Origin: Gilvimarinus japonicus
Lineage (GTDB): Bacteria; Pseudomonadota; Gammaproteobacteria; Pseudomonadales; Cellvibrionaceae
Length of the DNA: 64,000 nt
Assembly: GCF_042847215.1 (NCBI RefSeq)
Contig: NZ_AP031500.1
Coordinates: forward strand, 3,534,001 to 3,598,000
Direction: 5' to 3'
Of the stretch, positions 54,705 through 62,308 are shown one piece after another; position 1 is the first letter of the stretch; each line of letters begins with the position of its first letter. Position numbers and translations under genes: made by a program. Below the pieces are notes generated by a model. The model was given only the letters and a program-made list of their open reading frames with translations, ran no database searches and was not told the origin of the DNA.

Positions 54705-56281
54705 GAACTCAGCTCCGGCTTGCGTGCGGTTAGATACACCACCTCATAACTAGCGGGCAGCCCACGGGGCTCCCGGAATTGCTCGTAGGCGGCCTCCAAC
54801 AATTGCAGTTGCCGGCGGCCGGTAAGCCCTTGGGGCCGGCCACGGTTCACATTGTGTGCACCTAAGCCTTTTAGCTCGCGGGTTAGCTCGCGCACATTAG
54901 CGCTAAACAGGGTTTCGGTGTACACGCTTTGGCACACCTCGCTTAAGCCTGCCGCCCGCGCCGTCTGTACCAAGTGCGCGGCCGGCACAAAATTATTGAC
55001 ATGCACGTACGCATCGACCGCCCGCCAAGCGCTTTGTAACTCGGCCAGAGTGCCAGGGCCCAACGTAGCAATATACAGCTGGCCACCGGGTGCTAGCGCC
55101 CGGCACAGCTCGGCAAATAGTGCCGGTAAGTTTTCGCACCACTGAATAGCCAAGCTTGAGAACACCAAATCGACACTCTCGGCCGCCAGCGGCAGCGCCT
55201 CGGCATCGGCGCACAGCCAGGCGGTCGGCTCCGGGTGGTGCTCGCGGCTATAGCGCAGCATGCCCTCGGCCAAATCCAGCGCCCAGTGATGATCCGCGCT
55301 TGTGGCACGGCGCAACCCGGCGCCAAACAATCCGGTGCCAGAGCCCAGATCAAGTACCCGCGCTGCGGGCTGGTTAATCGCACTCAACAGTTGCTCACCA
55401 ACCGCGCGCTGCAAGCGGGCGGCCGACTCATAGGTAGCGGCGGCGCGGCTAAACGAGCGGGCGACTTGTTGCTTATCGAGGCGGTTAAGCGGCGCATTGC
55501 CCGCCTTAAAAAAATCGCAAATTGCCTGTGTAACCGCCTGCGGCTGATCTAGATGCATGCCGTGGCTGGCGCTTGCGATCACGCTGACTTGATGAGCCGG
55601 GTTAAGTGTTGCCAGCGGCGGAGCAACGGCCGCCGGCACCAGGGCGTCGTGTTCGGCCAGTAAATGCAATACGGGAATCTGTAATTGCTGCAACGCGGCG
55701 CGATTGTCACTTGTCGCTAAATAGTCGAGCGCGGCAGACCAATTGTTTTTGCTAGCCGCTATAACATCTTGAGCGGGCAACCACTGACGCAACTGCTTTA
55801 AACGCTCGCGCTCGGCGGGGCTACCGCTCGCCACCAGCCCGGCAAAGCGTCGCGCGGCGGCGGCAGGCTGATCGCTAAAGGCGGCGTTAAATTGCGTGTT
55901 AACCGCCGGAGCCATGGCTTGCGGCCACTCGGGTTGAGCCACAAAGCAGGCGTTACTCGCAAGGGTGACTAAACGACTCACCCGCGCGGGATAGTATTGC
56001 GCAAACTGCGTGGCTAACATCCCACCCAACGACCAGCCCACCAACTGACAGCGCTCAGGCAGCGCCTCGGCAAGCTGCTCTAGCACGTGCGCCCCCCGCC
56101 ACTCGCGAGGTGCGTCAGACTCACCAAAGCCCGGCACATCCACTAACCACACCTCGGCTACGGTGGTTAACGCCTCAGCTAACGGCGTCATAGCGCGCGA
56201 ATCAAAGCCCCAACCGTGCAGTAATACGATAGGCTCCGGGTGATTCGCGGCCGATGGCAAACATTGAATATGAAGGGGCAT
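54701..56281 (-). CDS. bioHC: Fused BioH-BioC: pimeloyl-ACP methyl ester esterase + malonyl-ACP O-methyltransferase
   Basis: One 526-residue protein for the two opposite ends of pimelate-moiety synthesis. The N-terminal alpha/beta hydrolase (about 1-255) is BioH: nucleophile in GWSLGGML, acid in LLAEHDALVP, histidine in SASHGMHLDQ. The C-terminal part (about 260-526) is BioC: DKQQVARSFSRAAATYE and the SAM-binding VLDLGSGTGLFG. Such BioHC fusions are known from Saccharophagus and Teredinibacter. ATG 56281 lies one base after the bioF stop; an alternative ATG at 56296 is within bioF. Confidence 0.95.
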   Translation of the reverse strand: MPLHIQCLPSAANHPEPIVLLHGWGFDSRAMTPLAEALTTVAEVWLVDVPGFGESDAPREWRGAHVLEQLAEALPERCQLVGWSLGGMLATQFAQYYPARVSRLVTLASNACFVAQPEWPQAMAPAVNTQFNAAFSDQPAAAARRFAGLVASGSPAERERLKQLRQWLPAQDVIAASKNNWSAALDYLATSDNRAALQQLQIPVLHLLAEHDALVPAAVAPPLATLNPAHQVSVIASASHGMHLDQPQAVTQAICDFFKAGNAPLNRLDKQQVARSFSRAAATYESAARLQRAVGEQLLSAINQPAARVLDLGSGTGLFGAGLRRATSADHHWALDLAEGMLRYSREHHPEPTAWLCADAEALPLAAESVDLVFSSLAIQWCENLPALFAELCRALAPGGQLYIATLGPGTLAELQSAWRAVDAYVHVNNFVPAAHLVQTARAAGLSEVCQSVYTETLFSANVRELTRELKGLGAHNVNRGRPQGLTGRRQLQLLEAAYEQFREPRGLPASYEVVYLTARKPELSS

Positions 56282-56282
56282 G

Positions 56283-57446
56283 TTACGGTTGCACATCCTT
56301 TAAGGCGGCTAGCAACCCATCTACCTGCGCCACACTGTGGCCAGCGGTTAAGGTCACCCGCAACCGGGCGCTGCCCTCGGGTACCGTGGGCGGGCGTATA
56401 GCGCTCACCCAAAAGCCGCGCTGGCGCAACGCCTCGGATAAAGCCACGGCGTCGGCATCGGCGCCAATCACAATGGGCTGAATAGGGGTGGGCGAGCCCA
56501 TCAGCTGGTAACCCAGCTCGCTGGCGCCTTTTCTGAAGTGTGCGATCAGCTCATCTAAATGCTCGCGGCGCCAGGAGTCGGTTTGCGCCAAGCGCAGCCC
56601 TACCCGTGTTGCAGCGGCCACTGCGGGGGGCATGGCGGTGGTATAGATATAACTGCGGGACAATTGAATTAACGACTCAATCAAACGCTCGGAGCCGGCA
56701 ATAAATGCCCCAAAGCTGCCAATGGCTTTACCCAGGGTGCCCATCATGACCGGCACATCGGTCTGGTTTAAACCAAAATGCTCGCAACTGCCGGCGCCGG
56801 TGGCGCCCAAGCAGCCAAAGCCGTGGGCGTCATCCACCATCAACCAACCGTTATGGTCGTTTACCGTGGCGGCCAACTCGGGCAAAGGCGCCAAGTCGCC
56901 GTCCATGCTAAACACACCATCCACCGCCACCAATTGGCGGTTACCCGTAAAACCCGCCATTTTACTGTGCAGGCTTTGCGGGTCGTTATGCAAAAAGCGG
57001 CCAAAGCGCGCGCCCGAGAGAGCGCCAGCGTCCAGCATTGAGGCATGGTTAAGGCGGTCTTGCCAAATCGCATCGCCCTTGCCCACCAGTGCGGTAATAG
57101 CGCCAAGGTTGGCCATATACCCGGTAGAGAACAACAGCGCCCGCTCGCGCCCGGTGTACTCGGCCAGCTCGTGCTCAAGCTCGTGGTGCTCGCGCGAGTG
57201 GCCACACACCAAATGCGACGCACCACTGCCCACACCCAGCTCGCGGGCAGCGGCGTTCATGGCGTCAACCATCTCCGGGTGGGCGGCCAGGCCTAAGTAG
57301 TCGTTGCTGCAAAAGCCAACCAGCTCGCGGCCGTCGACCGTCAGCACCGGCCCCTGGGCCGAGCTAACCTCGCGCCGCTGGCGATAGCGATGCTGTAAAC
57401 GGCGCTCAGCGAGCACCGCCTGCAGGTGTTGATCAAAGGGGTTCAT
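56283..57446 (-). CDS. bioF: 8-amino-7-oxononanoate synthase
   Basis: PLP enzyme that condenses pimeloyl-ACP with alanine. In 387 residues the cofactor residues are clear: SNDYLGLAAHPEM near the N-terminus, DDAHGFGCLG (aspartate), and the Schiff-base lysine in MMGTLGKAIGSFGAF. It lies between bioB (17 bp gap) and bioHC (adjacent). Confidence 0.96.
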   Translation of the reverse strand: MNPFDQHLQAVLAERRLQHRYRQRREVSSAQGPVLTVDGRELVGFCSNDYLGLAAHPEMVDAMNAAARELGVGSGASHLVCGHSREHHELEHELAEYTGRERALLFSTGYMANLGAITALVGKGDAIWQDRLNHASMLDAGALSGARFGRFLHNDPQSLHSKMAGFTGNRQLVAVDGVFSMDGDLAPLPELAATVNDHNGWLMVDDAHGFGCLGATGAGSCEHFGLNQTDVPVMMGTLGKAIGSFGAFIAGSERLIESLIQLSRSYIYTTAMPPAVAAATRVGLRLAQTDSWRREHLDELIAHFRKGASELGYQLMGSPTPIQPIVIGADADAVALSEALRQRGFWVSAIRPPTVPEGSARLRVTLTAGHSVAQVDGLLAALKDVQP

Positions 57447-57463
57447 GGGCTGGGGTAGTGGCT

Positions 57464-58525
57464 TTATTGGGCAGCGTCGTAAAAGAATTTGTCGTTGTGT
57501 GCCGCTTCCAGCGAGGCGGCGATAGAGGCCTCGGCTTCAGAGTCGTCTTCATGCACTTCGCGCGACTCGGGCTTAATGCCCAACCGCTTAAACAGCTGCA
57601 TGTCTTTGTTTGATTCGGGGTTGGCGGTCGTCAGCAGTTTCTCGCCGTAAAAAATCGAGTTGGCGCCGGCAAAAAAGGCCATGGCCTGCATCTCATCGCT
57701 CATTTCTTCGCGGCCTGCCGACAGGCGTACATGGGAGTGCGGCATTAAAATACGCGCCACCGCGATGGTGCGAACAAACTCCAGCGGGTCCAGATCGGCC
57801 TCGGTCTCTAGCGGCGTGCCGGCCACTTTAACCAGCATATTAATGGGCACCGACTCGGGGTGCTCGGGCATATTGGCCAACTGCTGCAGCAAACCGGCGC
57901 GGTCGTCCGCCTCTTCACCCATACCCACAATACCGCCACAGCAAACCTTCATGCCCGCGGCACGCACGTTATCCAGCGTTTCTAAACGGTCTTGGTAAGT
58001 GCGCGTGGTGATAATTTCGCCGTAGTACTCGGGCGAGGTATCCAGGTTGTGGTTGTAGTAATCCAGCCCGGCGGCGGCCAAGTCGCCCGCTTGTTTCTCA
58101 TCCAGCATGCCCAGCGTCATACAGGTTTCTAAACCGAGGGATTTAACCTCTTGTACCATTTTGGTTACGTAAGGCATGTCTTTGCCCTTGGGCGAGCGCC
58201 ACGCGGCCCCCATACAAAAGCGCGTCGCACCCGACGCCTTGGCCGCACGAGCCTCTTCCACCACCTTCTCTACCGCCATCAGGCGCTCGCGCTCAAGCCC
58301 GGTATCGTAGCGGGCACTTTGCGGGCAGTAGGCGCAATCTTCCGGGCAGGCGCCGGTTTTAATCGAGCACAAGGTGCTTACCTGCACCTCATTAGGGTTA
58401 AAGTGGGCGCGGTGCACCGTCTGCGCCTGAAACAACAAATCGTTAAACGGCTGGGCAAACAACGCCATAATCTCGGCGCGAGTCCAGTCGTGACGTACAG
58501 GAGCAGGGGTAATAGAGGCGTTCAT
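57464..58525 (-). CDS. bioB: Biotin synthase
   Basis: Radical-SAM enzyme that inserts sulfur into dethiobiotin. The 353-residue protein has the [4Fe-4S] motif CPEDCAYC, the GMGEEADDRAGLL strand and the RLSAGR motif for the second cluster. It is the first gene of bioB-bioF-bioHC-bioD. Upstream lies a promoter overlapped by a BirA-like operator, so the operon should be repressed by biotin. Confidence 0.97.
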   Translation of the reverse strand: MNASITPAPVRHDWTRAEIMALFAQPFNDLLFQAQTVHRAHFNPNEVQVSTLCSIKTGACPEDCAYCPQSARYDTGLERERLMAVEKVVEEARAAKASGATRFCMGAAWRSPKGKDMPYVTKMVQEVKSLGLETCMTLGMLDEKQAGDLAAAGLDYYNHNLDTSPEYYGEIITTRTYQDRLETLDNVRAAGMKVCCGGIVGMGEEADDRAGLLQQLANMPEHPESVPINMLVKVAGTPLETEADLDPLEFVRTIAVARILMPHSHVRLSAGREEMSDEMQAMAFFAGANSIFYGEKLLTTANPESNKDMQLFKRLGIKPESREVHEDDSEAEASIAASLEAAHNDKFFYDAAQ

Positions 58526-58616
58526 AAAGGCGTCCGGGTAACGTTTTAAGTCGTTTTGAATCTTAAGTGCTGCTGCCTGCTCAACGGCCGACAGCGGCTA
58601 ATCTTGGTTAAGGGGT

Positions 58617-58644
58617 ATAGTAATCTTTGGGGGGGATCTGTCAA
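58617..58644 (-). promoter_or_regulatory. Promoter of the biotin operon
   Basis: On the minus strand a perfect TTGACA (58639-58644) and TACTAT (58617-58622) are 16 bp apart. The -35 lies inside the left half of the BirA-like operator. Confidence 0.65.
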
Positions 58645-58670
58645 CCTTGAAGAGCAGGCTGGGTTAACAA
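58638..58670. promoter_or_regulatory. BirA (biotin repressor) operator
   Basis: CTGTCAACC (58638-58646) and GGTTAACAA (58662-58670) are separated by 15 bp. The known gammaproteobacterial BirA box is TTGTAAACC, a 14-16 bp gap, then GGTTTACAA; the halves match at 7 and 8 of 9 positions. It lies before bioB and covers the promoter -35, as expected for repression by biotinyl-AMP-bound BirA. Confidence 0.8.
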
Positions 58671-58753
58671 GTTTTTGAGGCAGCTGATGGTGAGTTTTTT
58701 AGACATTGCGTTGTTATGGCTCGGCGCCATCCGACATACTGAAGCGTAACCTT

Positions 58754-58787
58754 CCACTTACCGTCTCTCGTCACTTACCTTCTCTCG
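58754..58787. repeat. Tandem 17-bp repeat
   Basis: Two head-to-tail 17-bp units, 58754-58770 and 58771-58787, share CACTTACC and TCTCTCG and differ at two positions. They lie between the biotin operator and the end of the DUF6231 gene in a 310-bp stretch without a gene; apart from the bio promoter nothing else was seen there. Confidence 0.7.
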
Positions 58788-58836
58788 CCCGCTCTATTTG
58801 AGCGGACTGCATCGCAAGGCCTACCAGCGATTTCCC

Positions 58837-59319
58837 TCACCACCACGCTTTGCCCCACATATGCGGATTGGCCCAAAATCTGGGGTTATTCCATGGGCGT
58901 TGGTGGTTATAGCTGCTGATATTGTAGGTGTAGAGCATCAAGGCTTCACCGTCCTCATCTGCCTCTAGCCGCGCCTCTCTTTTAAAACCCAGACCGATAA
59001 AGTCATTCAACCCCCAGCCACTTTGATCCCTCACCAGCACCGCGATCTGGCGAGTGCCGTAATTGCGCAACTGGCCGATGAGTATCTGCCCTTGCTGAAA
59101 ACTCACATGCTCCAGCGTGTCGGAGACTAAACCGAGATCCTGAACCTCAGAAAGCGACTGCCCCAAGTCGGTATCGTCGGCGCTCACGCGGGTAACCTCA
59201 CATTCGTGATGCTCAGACCACCGCTGCGCCAGCTGCTGCGCCGTGTCGCCCAGCGCGACGATCGTATTGGGCTGGCAACTATCGATAATAGCGGCAAGTG
59301 CTTGCTCGGGTTCAGACAT
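58837..59319 (-). CDS. DUF6231-type conserved protein
   Basis: A 160-residue, probably cytoplasmic protein. Its fold looks Rossmann-like: TIVALGDTAQQLAQRW, then SFQQGQILIGQLRNYGTRQI and VLVRDQSGWGLNDFIGLGF, similar to a degenerate methyltransferase without the SAM loop. It ends in a conserved Trp-rich tail (RPWNNPRFWANPHMWGKAWW). The pattern recalls DUF6231 proteins of Pseudomonas relatives; the function is unknown. It lies between the biotin operon and the insertion sequences. Confidence 0.7.
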   Translation of the reverse strand: MSEPEQALAAIIDSCQPNTIVALGDTAQQLAQRWSEHHECEVTRVSADDTDLGQSLSEVQDLGLVSDTLEHVSFQQGQILIGQLRNYGTRQIAVLVRDQSGWGLNDFIGLGFKREARLEADEDGEALMLYTYNISSYNHQRPWNNPRFWANPHMWGKAWW

Positions 59320-59558
59320 AGGGCATCAAACGTATAAGAGGCTTGGACGTTGAGCGTTAGTATCACACTCTTGTCTTAGTGCTAGCAAGGTAGCTGAGCG
59401 ACAGAGTAGCCGTACTGTTTTATAAGCGGTATATCTAGACGAACGAATAGCTTGCCTGTCTGACAAAAAAGTCCTAAAAAGCCTGACCTATCGATAAGGT
59501 TAATGGCATCCAATCACGGCCGATAGAGCTTTACTAAGGTCGACGTTCTAGTCTCCCC

Positions 59559-59597
59559 GGTAGTGGCGGCGTGTGAAATGTAAGGCCTGAAACCAAT
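59559..59597 (-). mobile_element. Remnant of IS256-family element, 3' end
   Basis: GGTAGTGGCGGCGTGTGAAA at 59559 mirrors the other end at 60964 (read on the minus strand GGTAGTGTTCAGAATTCCGT), sharing GGTAGTG and a following GTGT. With the transposase start at 60908 it marks the outer ends of one older element, most of which has been lost. The 239 bp between this and the DUF6231 gene show no gene. Confidence 0.5.
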
Positions 59598-59637
59598 TGT
59601 AATCCTCCCATTTTAAACCGCCGTTAAAAGTAGAGGG

Positions 59638-60435
59638 TTATGCGGCCTGTAGTAGCCACGGTGGCGGAACACCTCCGATTGAGGTATTCGGCCGTTCATT
59701 GTTGTACTGCCATTGCCACCGAGTCGCAAGCTCTTGTGCGTGTTCAACGCTGTCAAAGTCATGCAGATCGAGCCATTCGTGTCGGGCCGTACGGTTAAAA
59801 CGTTCAACATAAGCATTCTGAGTCGGTTTGCCTGGCTGAATATAAAGCAGTGTAATCTGATGTTGATTAGCCCAGTTAACCAAAGCCCCAGAAATATACT
59901 CTGGCCCATTATCACAGCGCAAAGCAGCGGGCTTTCCTCGCCACTCCATCACTTGCTCCAGCGCCCGAATCACGCGAAGCGACGGCATGGATAGGTCAAC
60001 ATCAATCGTCAGGCACTCACGATTATAATCGTCAATTACATTGAAGGTTCGCAAACTCCTGCCGTCGCTTAGGCTGTCGGACATAAAATCCATGGACCAC
60101 ACGTGGTTGATGGCGGTAGGAGTACTCAGCGCATCAGGCTTGTCACGCTTAATTCTGCGCCTAGACTTAATGCGTAAATTAAGCTCCAGATCACGATAGA
60201 TGCGATACACGCGTTTGTGACTCCAGCCATAACCCTTCACATTGCGAAGGTACAGAAAACACAGCCCAAAGCCCCACCGCTTGTGGGTCTCCGTTAAACG
60301 CAACAACCAGTCCGCTATTAACGCATTCTCACCGTCTAGCTTTGGCTGATAGCGGTAACAGCTCTCACTGATGCTATAGGTGGCACAGGCAAGCCGTATA
60401 CTGATACCGTGCCTCTCGACCGCGCGTTGCGCCAT
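59638..60435 (-). CDS. IS3-family transposase OrfB (DDE catalytic part)
   Basis: A 265-residue integrase-core protein: HTH_21-like N-terminus (IADWLLRLTETHKRWGFGLC), then rve domain with the three acidic residues in VWSMDFMSD, LRCDNGPEYIS and NAYVERFNRTARHEWL. It is probably made as an OrfAB fusion by -1 frameshifting from orfA; its frame opens at 60468, within the slippery site, and the ATG at 60435 may allow some separate product. All catalytic residues are present. Confidence 0.93.
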   Translation of the reverse strand: MAQRAVERHGISIRLACATYSISESCYRYQPKLDGENALIADWLLRLTETHKRWGFGLCFLYLRNVKGYGWSHKRVYRIYRDLELNLRIKSRRRIKRDKPDALSTPTAINHVWSMDFMSDSLSDGRSLRTFNVIDDYNRECLTIDVDLSMPSLRVIRALEQVMEWRGKPAALRCDNGPEYISGALVNWANQHQITLLYIQPGKPTQNAYVERFNRTARHEWLDLHDFDSVEHAQELATRWQWQYNNERPNTSIGGVPPPWLLQAA

Positions 60436-60455
60436 CTCTTTGCGTTGAGATGGCT

Positions 60456-60722
60456 TTACAGCTTTCCCTCAAGGGCCTCCTGTCGTAGCTCGGCCTTGAG
60501 ACGCTCCTCGGCATACATCTTCTTGAGTCGACGGTTCTCATCCTCTAGCTCCTTGAGGCGCTTCATCATCGACGCGTCCATACCGCCGAACTTAGACCGC
60601 CACTTGTAGAACTGGGCTGAGCTCATGCCGTGCTCACGGCATAAATCCGGAACGGACACTCCGCTCTCATTCTGCTTCAAAATCGCCAGTATCTGGCTAT
60701 CGCTGTAACGTGACTTTCTCAT
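60456..60722 (-). CDS. IS3-family transposase OrfA (DNA-binding part)
   Basis: An 88-residue HTH protein: MRKSRYSDSQILAILKQNES, CREHGMSSAQFYKWRSKFGG, then a leucine zipper (MMKRLKELEDENRRLKKMYA) for multimerisation. It binds the element's ends and supplies the N-terminal part of the OrfAB transposase. It ends two codons after the slippery heptamer. ATG 60722 follows AAGGAG. Confidence 0.93.
   Translation of the reverse strand: MRKSRYSDSQILAILKQNESGVSVPDLCREHGMSSAQFYKWRSKFGGMDASMMKRLKELEDENRRLKKMYAEERLKAELRQEALEGKL
60462..60468 (-). promoter_or_regulatory. Programmed -1 frameshift site GGGAAAG
   Basis: In the orfA frame the codons read G GGA AAG, an X-XXY-YYZ heptamer, followed by CTG and the TAA stop at 60458-60456. 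A -1 slip at this point enters the orfB frame, which is closed by TGA immediately upstream of the heptamer. This is where an IS3 OrfAB fusion should form. Confidence 0.75.
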
Positions 60723-60793
60723 AGAAAACTCCTTGATCCTATTTTAATGGAATTTTCTACTCATAACCGCTGTGGATTATTGGGGGGATTACA

Positions 60794-60964
60794 GCGGCTT
60801 CTGTGAGCTGTTTGATCAGGGGGTGAGGATACCGTCTTTACCGCTGAGGTCTTTGCCCTCACGCAGTGCCTTGATGGCGGCGTCCATGTCGAAAGTGGGG
60901 TTGGTCATAGGTCATCTCTTTTTTGCTAATGATAAAGAAATGACACGGAATTCTGAACACTACC
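60794..60964 (-). pseudogene. Remnant of IS256-family transposase (5' end)
   Basis: From ATG 60908 the frame reads MTNPTFDMDAAIKALREGKD, LSGKDGILTP, the well-known start of IS256-family (MULE-like) transposases. It then meets TGA where a six-C run has lost one base; in the shifted frame LIKQLTEAA continues to the IS3 boundary. The terminal repeat ends at 60964 (CACTACC). Only this 171-bp end and about 39 bp of the other end remain, so the element is dead. Confidence 0.85.
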
Positions 60965-60991
60965 CCAATCCGACAAGATGCGCTTGTTATA
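60965..60991 (-). other. Left half of an integron attC site, cut by the IS256-type insertion
   Basis: After the last codon of the zinc-finger cassette gene the minus strand reads TATAACAAGCGCATC, the form in which many attC sites begin (compare TTATAACAAATCG in the complete site at 61922), with the stop TAA inside the core. The sequence is broken at 60964 by the IS256-type end. The matching right half was not found beyond the other IS end at 59559. Confidence 0.6.
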
Positions 60992-61796
60992 CTTTTTTTC
61001 GACGTTCATTCTTTAACCGCCCCTTTTCAACTAATTCATTTTTTAGAAAGTTAACCATGAAATGGTAATCTGGGTGGGTCTTTAAACTACGACTAATAAA
61101 GTAAACGTTATTTGCATTAATAGAAAAAGTTTCTCGAATTCCTGCTCCAGGATTACTACCAGCTATTAGGCTTAGTTTAATACCAGGAATGTTGAACGCG
61201 ATGTGTTGGTAACCATCGTGGTTTTTAACTGTCGGAAAGCCCATTAACGGTACATCTACTATTTGATTATCAACATATACAGCTAGATAAGTATTTTCAG
61301 GAAGTTCAGTATTTCCTAGTAGAAAATCTGAAAAGGCAACCATACTCTCTTCACGAATTGAGTTCTTTGTTTCAGGAAGGCCGAAAGTGCTCCAATCTGT
61401 CGCGGATAACCTCCAAGCAATACTAATAGCAAAGTACATAAAATCTAGAGCAGTTTCGTCATTTGGCGGGAAATACCATGTTTCACCTTTTACATGAGCC
61501 AGCTCTTTAAATTTCTTTATTTTTGTAGCTAGCTTAAAGCCATTAGGGCGAGCCATAAGAGGGATTACTTTATCTTCCCCATTTTTGCTGAATTTCAATT
61601 CACAGCCTTCACAAAGTAAATGTTTTTTTACTTGTTTGTCTGTATAAGCTGCTGATTTATCAGAACCAGTAATTAAAACAACGTCTTGACCATGCTCAGG
61701 AAAGCCCTTACTAACTGCGCGGTAAACAGCTTTAGGCATAAAGTGACTATCTTTAAGCTTTGCCGATTTTTTACACAATGCACAGATTCCGTTCAC
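60987..61796 (-). CDS. Integron cassette protein with zinc-finger/HNH-like N-terminus
   Basis: A 269-residue protein of unknown function. The first 75 residues have two Cys pairs, ICALCKKSAKLKDSHFMPK and LLCEGCELKFSKNGE, with SHFMPKAVYRA between them, the layout of HNH_5-like or treble-clef zinc fingers. The remaining 190 residues contain aromatic-rich strands and helices with no motif I recognise, and a basic tail (KGRLKNERRKKV). It is clearly more AT-rich than the core genome. The attC core lies 16 bp upstream and an attC half begins at its stop, so it is a gene cassette. GTG 61796 has AGGGAG in front; the TTG one codon earlier is too close. A nuclease-type effector is possible but unproved, as no catalytic HNH set is certain. 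Confidence 0.8.
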   Translation of the reverse strand: MNGICALCKKSAKLKDSHFMPKAVYRAVSKGFPEHGQDVVLITGSDKSAAYTDKQVKKHLLCEGCELKFSKNGEDKVIPLMARPNGFKLATKIKKFKELAHVKGETWYFPPNDETALDFMYFAISIAWRLSATDWSTFGLPETKNSIREESMVAFSDFLLGNTELPENTYLAVYVDNQIVDVPLMGFPTVKNHDGYQHIAFNIPGIKLSLIAGSNPGAGIRETFSINANNVYFISRSLKTHPDYHFMVNFLKNELVEKGRLKNERRKKV

Positions 61797-61811
61797 CAAA
61801 TCTCCCTAAAC

Positions 61812-61922
61812 GTATAACGCTGAGTTCAGCAGCCCGCAATGGAAGCGGTATTTTGTGGCATAGTGAAGCGGCGCCACAAAAGGCCGATGGAATTGCGTGT
61901 CTGCTGGAACGATTTGTTATAA
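61812..61922 (-). other. Complete integron attC recombination site
   Basis: Read on the minus strand, 111 bp run from TTATAAC (61922) to GTTATAC (61812), bracketed as TTATAACAAAT and CAGCGTTATAC. Inside are the two pairing arms CAGCAGACACGCAAT and ATTGCGGGCTGCTG and an inner perfect hairpin TTTTGTGGC/GCCACAAAA. The left core contains the stop codon of the upstream 128-residue gene and the right core lies 16 bp before the next gene, as in cassette arrays. Confidence 0.88.
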
Positions 61923-62303
61923 GTTTTGTTTGCCCCACATGTTTTCATAGAGCTGTTTAATATTTTCTGGAAATAGCTTCCAGCCCCAAGCTTTTAACTT
62001 CTTATCCTTGATATCCCACATTAGTGATTCGGTATAGTAGACATCTATGTATTCCCTTTCTACGCCTGAAGCGTGTTTTAGCTTATTTGACATGTAATTC
62101 AAATGATTCAAAGCAGTTTCTGAATCTTTTTCCTTTATTGAATCAGTTGTTGCTTGTGAAAAACATTCAAACATCTGGGTATACATTTTATCTTCAGGAT
62201 CTAATTCTAAAGCTTTCATTTGTTCATCTATTCGTTTTCCAACGTCAGGAAACTCTCGCTTTATCGCAGAAATGAAGTTTTCGGCTATTTTGTCTCTATC
62301 CAT
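61917..62303 (-). CDS. Integron cassette protein, unknown function
   Basis: A 128-residue acidic, helical, probably cytoplasmic protein (MDRDKIAENFISAIKREFPD; YMSNKLKHASGVEREYIDVY; KLFPENIKQLYENMWGK). The C-terminal pattern YIDVYYTESLMWDI with a closing NIKQLYENMW recalls small DUF families of the DUF7674 kind, some of which are seen as immunity-like proteins, but I cannot assign it. It is AT-rich, starts 12 bp after a GTTATAAG cassette-type junction and ends inside an attC core, so it is the whole coding content of one cassette. Confidence 0.8.
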   Translation of the reverse strand: MDRDKIAENFISAIKREFPDVGKRIDEQMKALELDPEDKMYTQMFECFSQATTDSIKEKDSETALNHLNYMSNKLKHASGVEREYIDVYYTESLMWDIKDKKLKAWGWKLFPENIKQLYENMWGKQNL

Positions 62304-62308
62304 AATAC

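Larger units (their letters stand above)
59598..60793 (-). mobile_element. Complete IS3-family insertion sequence (IS407-like), 1196 bp
   Basis: The ends are an imperfect inverted repeat: TGTAATCCTCCCA at 59598 and, read on the opposite strand from 60793, TGTAATCCCCCCA, with further similarity (CCGTTAAAAGTAGA against CGGTTATGAGTAGA). Ends of TG...CA, two overlapping frames and DDE motifs fit IS3. No 3-4 bp target duplication is visible (CAAT left, GCGG right), which suggests a deletion next to the element after insertion. Confidence 0.9.

Noticed and set aside
59320..59400. attC right half near GAGCGTTAG at 59365-59380
   Set aside because: A GCGTTAG-like core is present on the plus strand but no pairing arm was found on either side; too weak to call.
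59594..60797. Target-site duplication flanking the IS3 element
   Set aside because: Flanks read CAAT and GCGG; no 3- or 4-bp match, so none is claimed.
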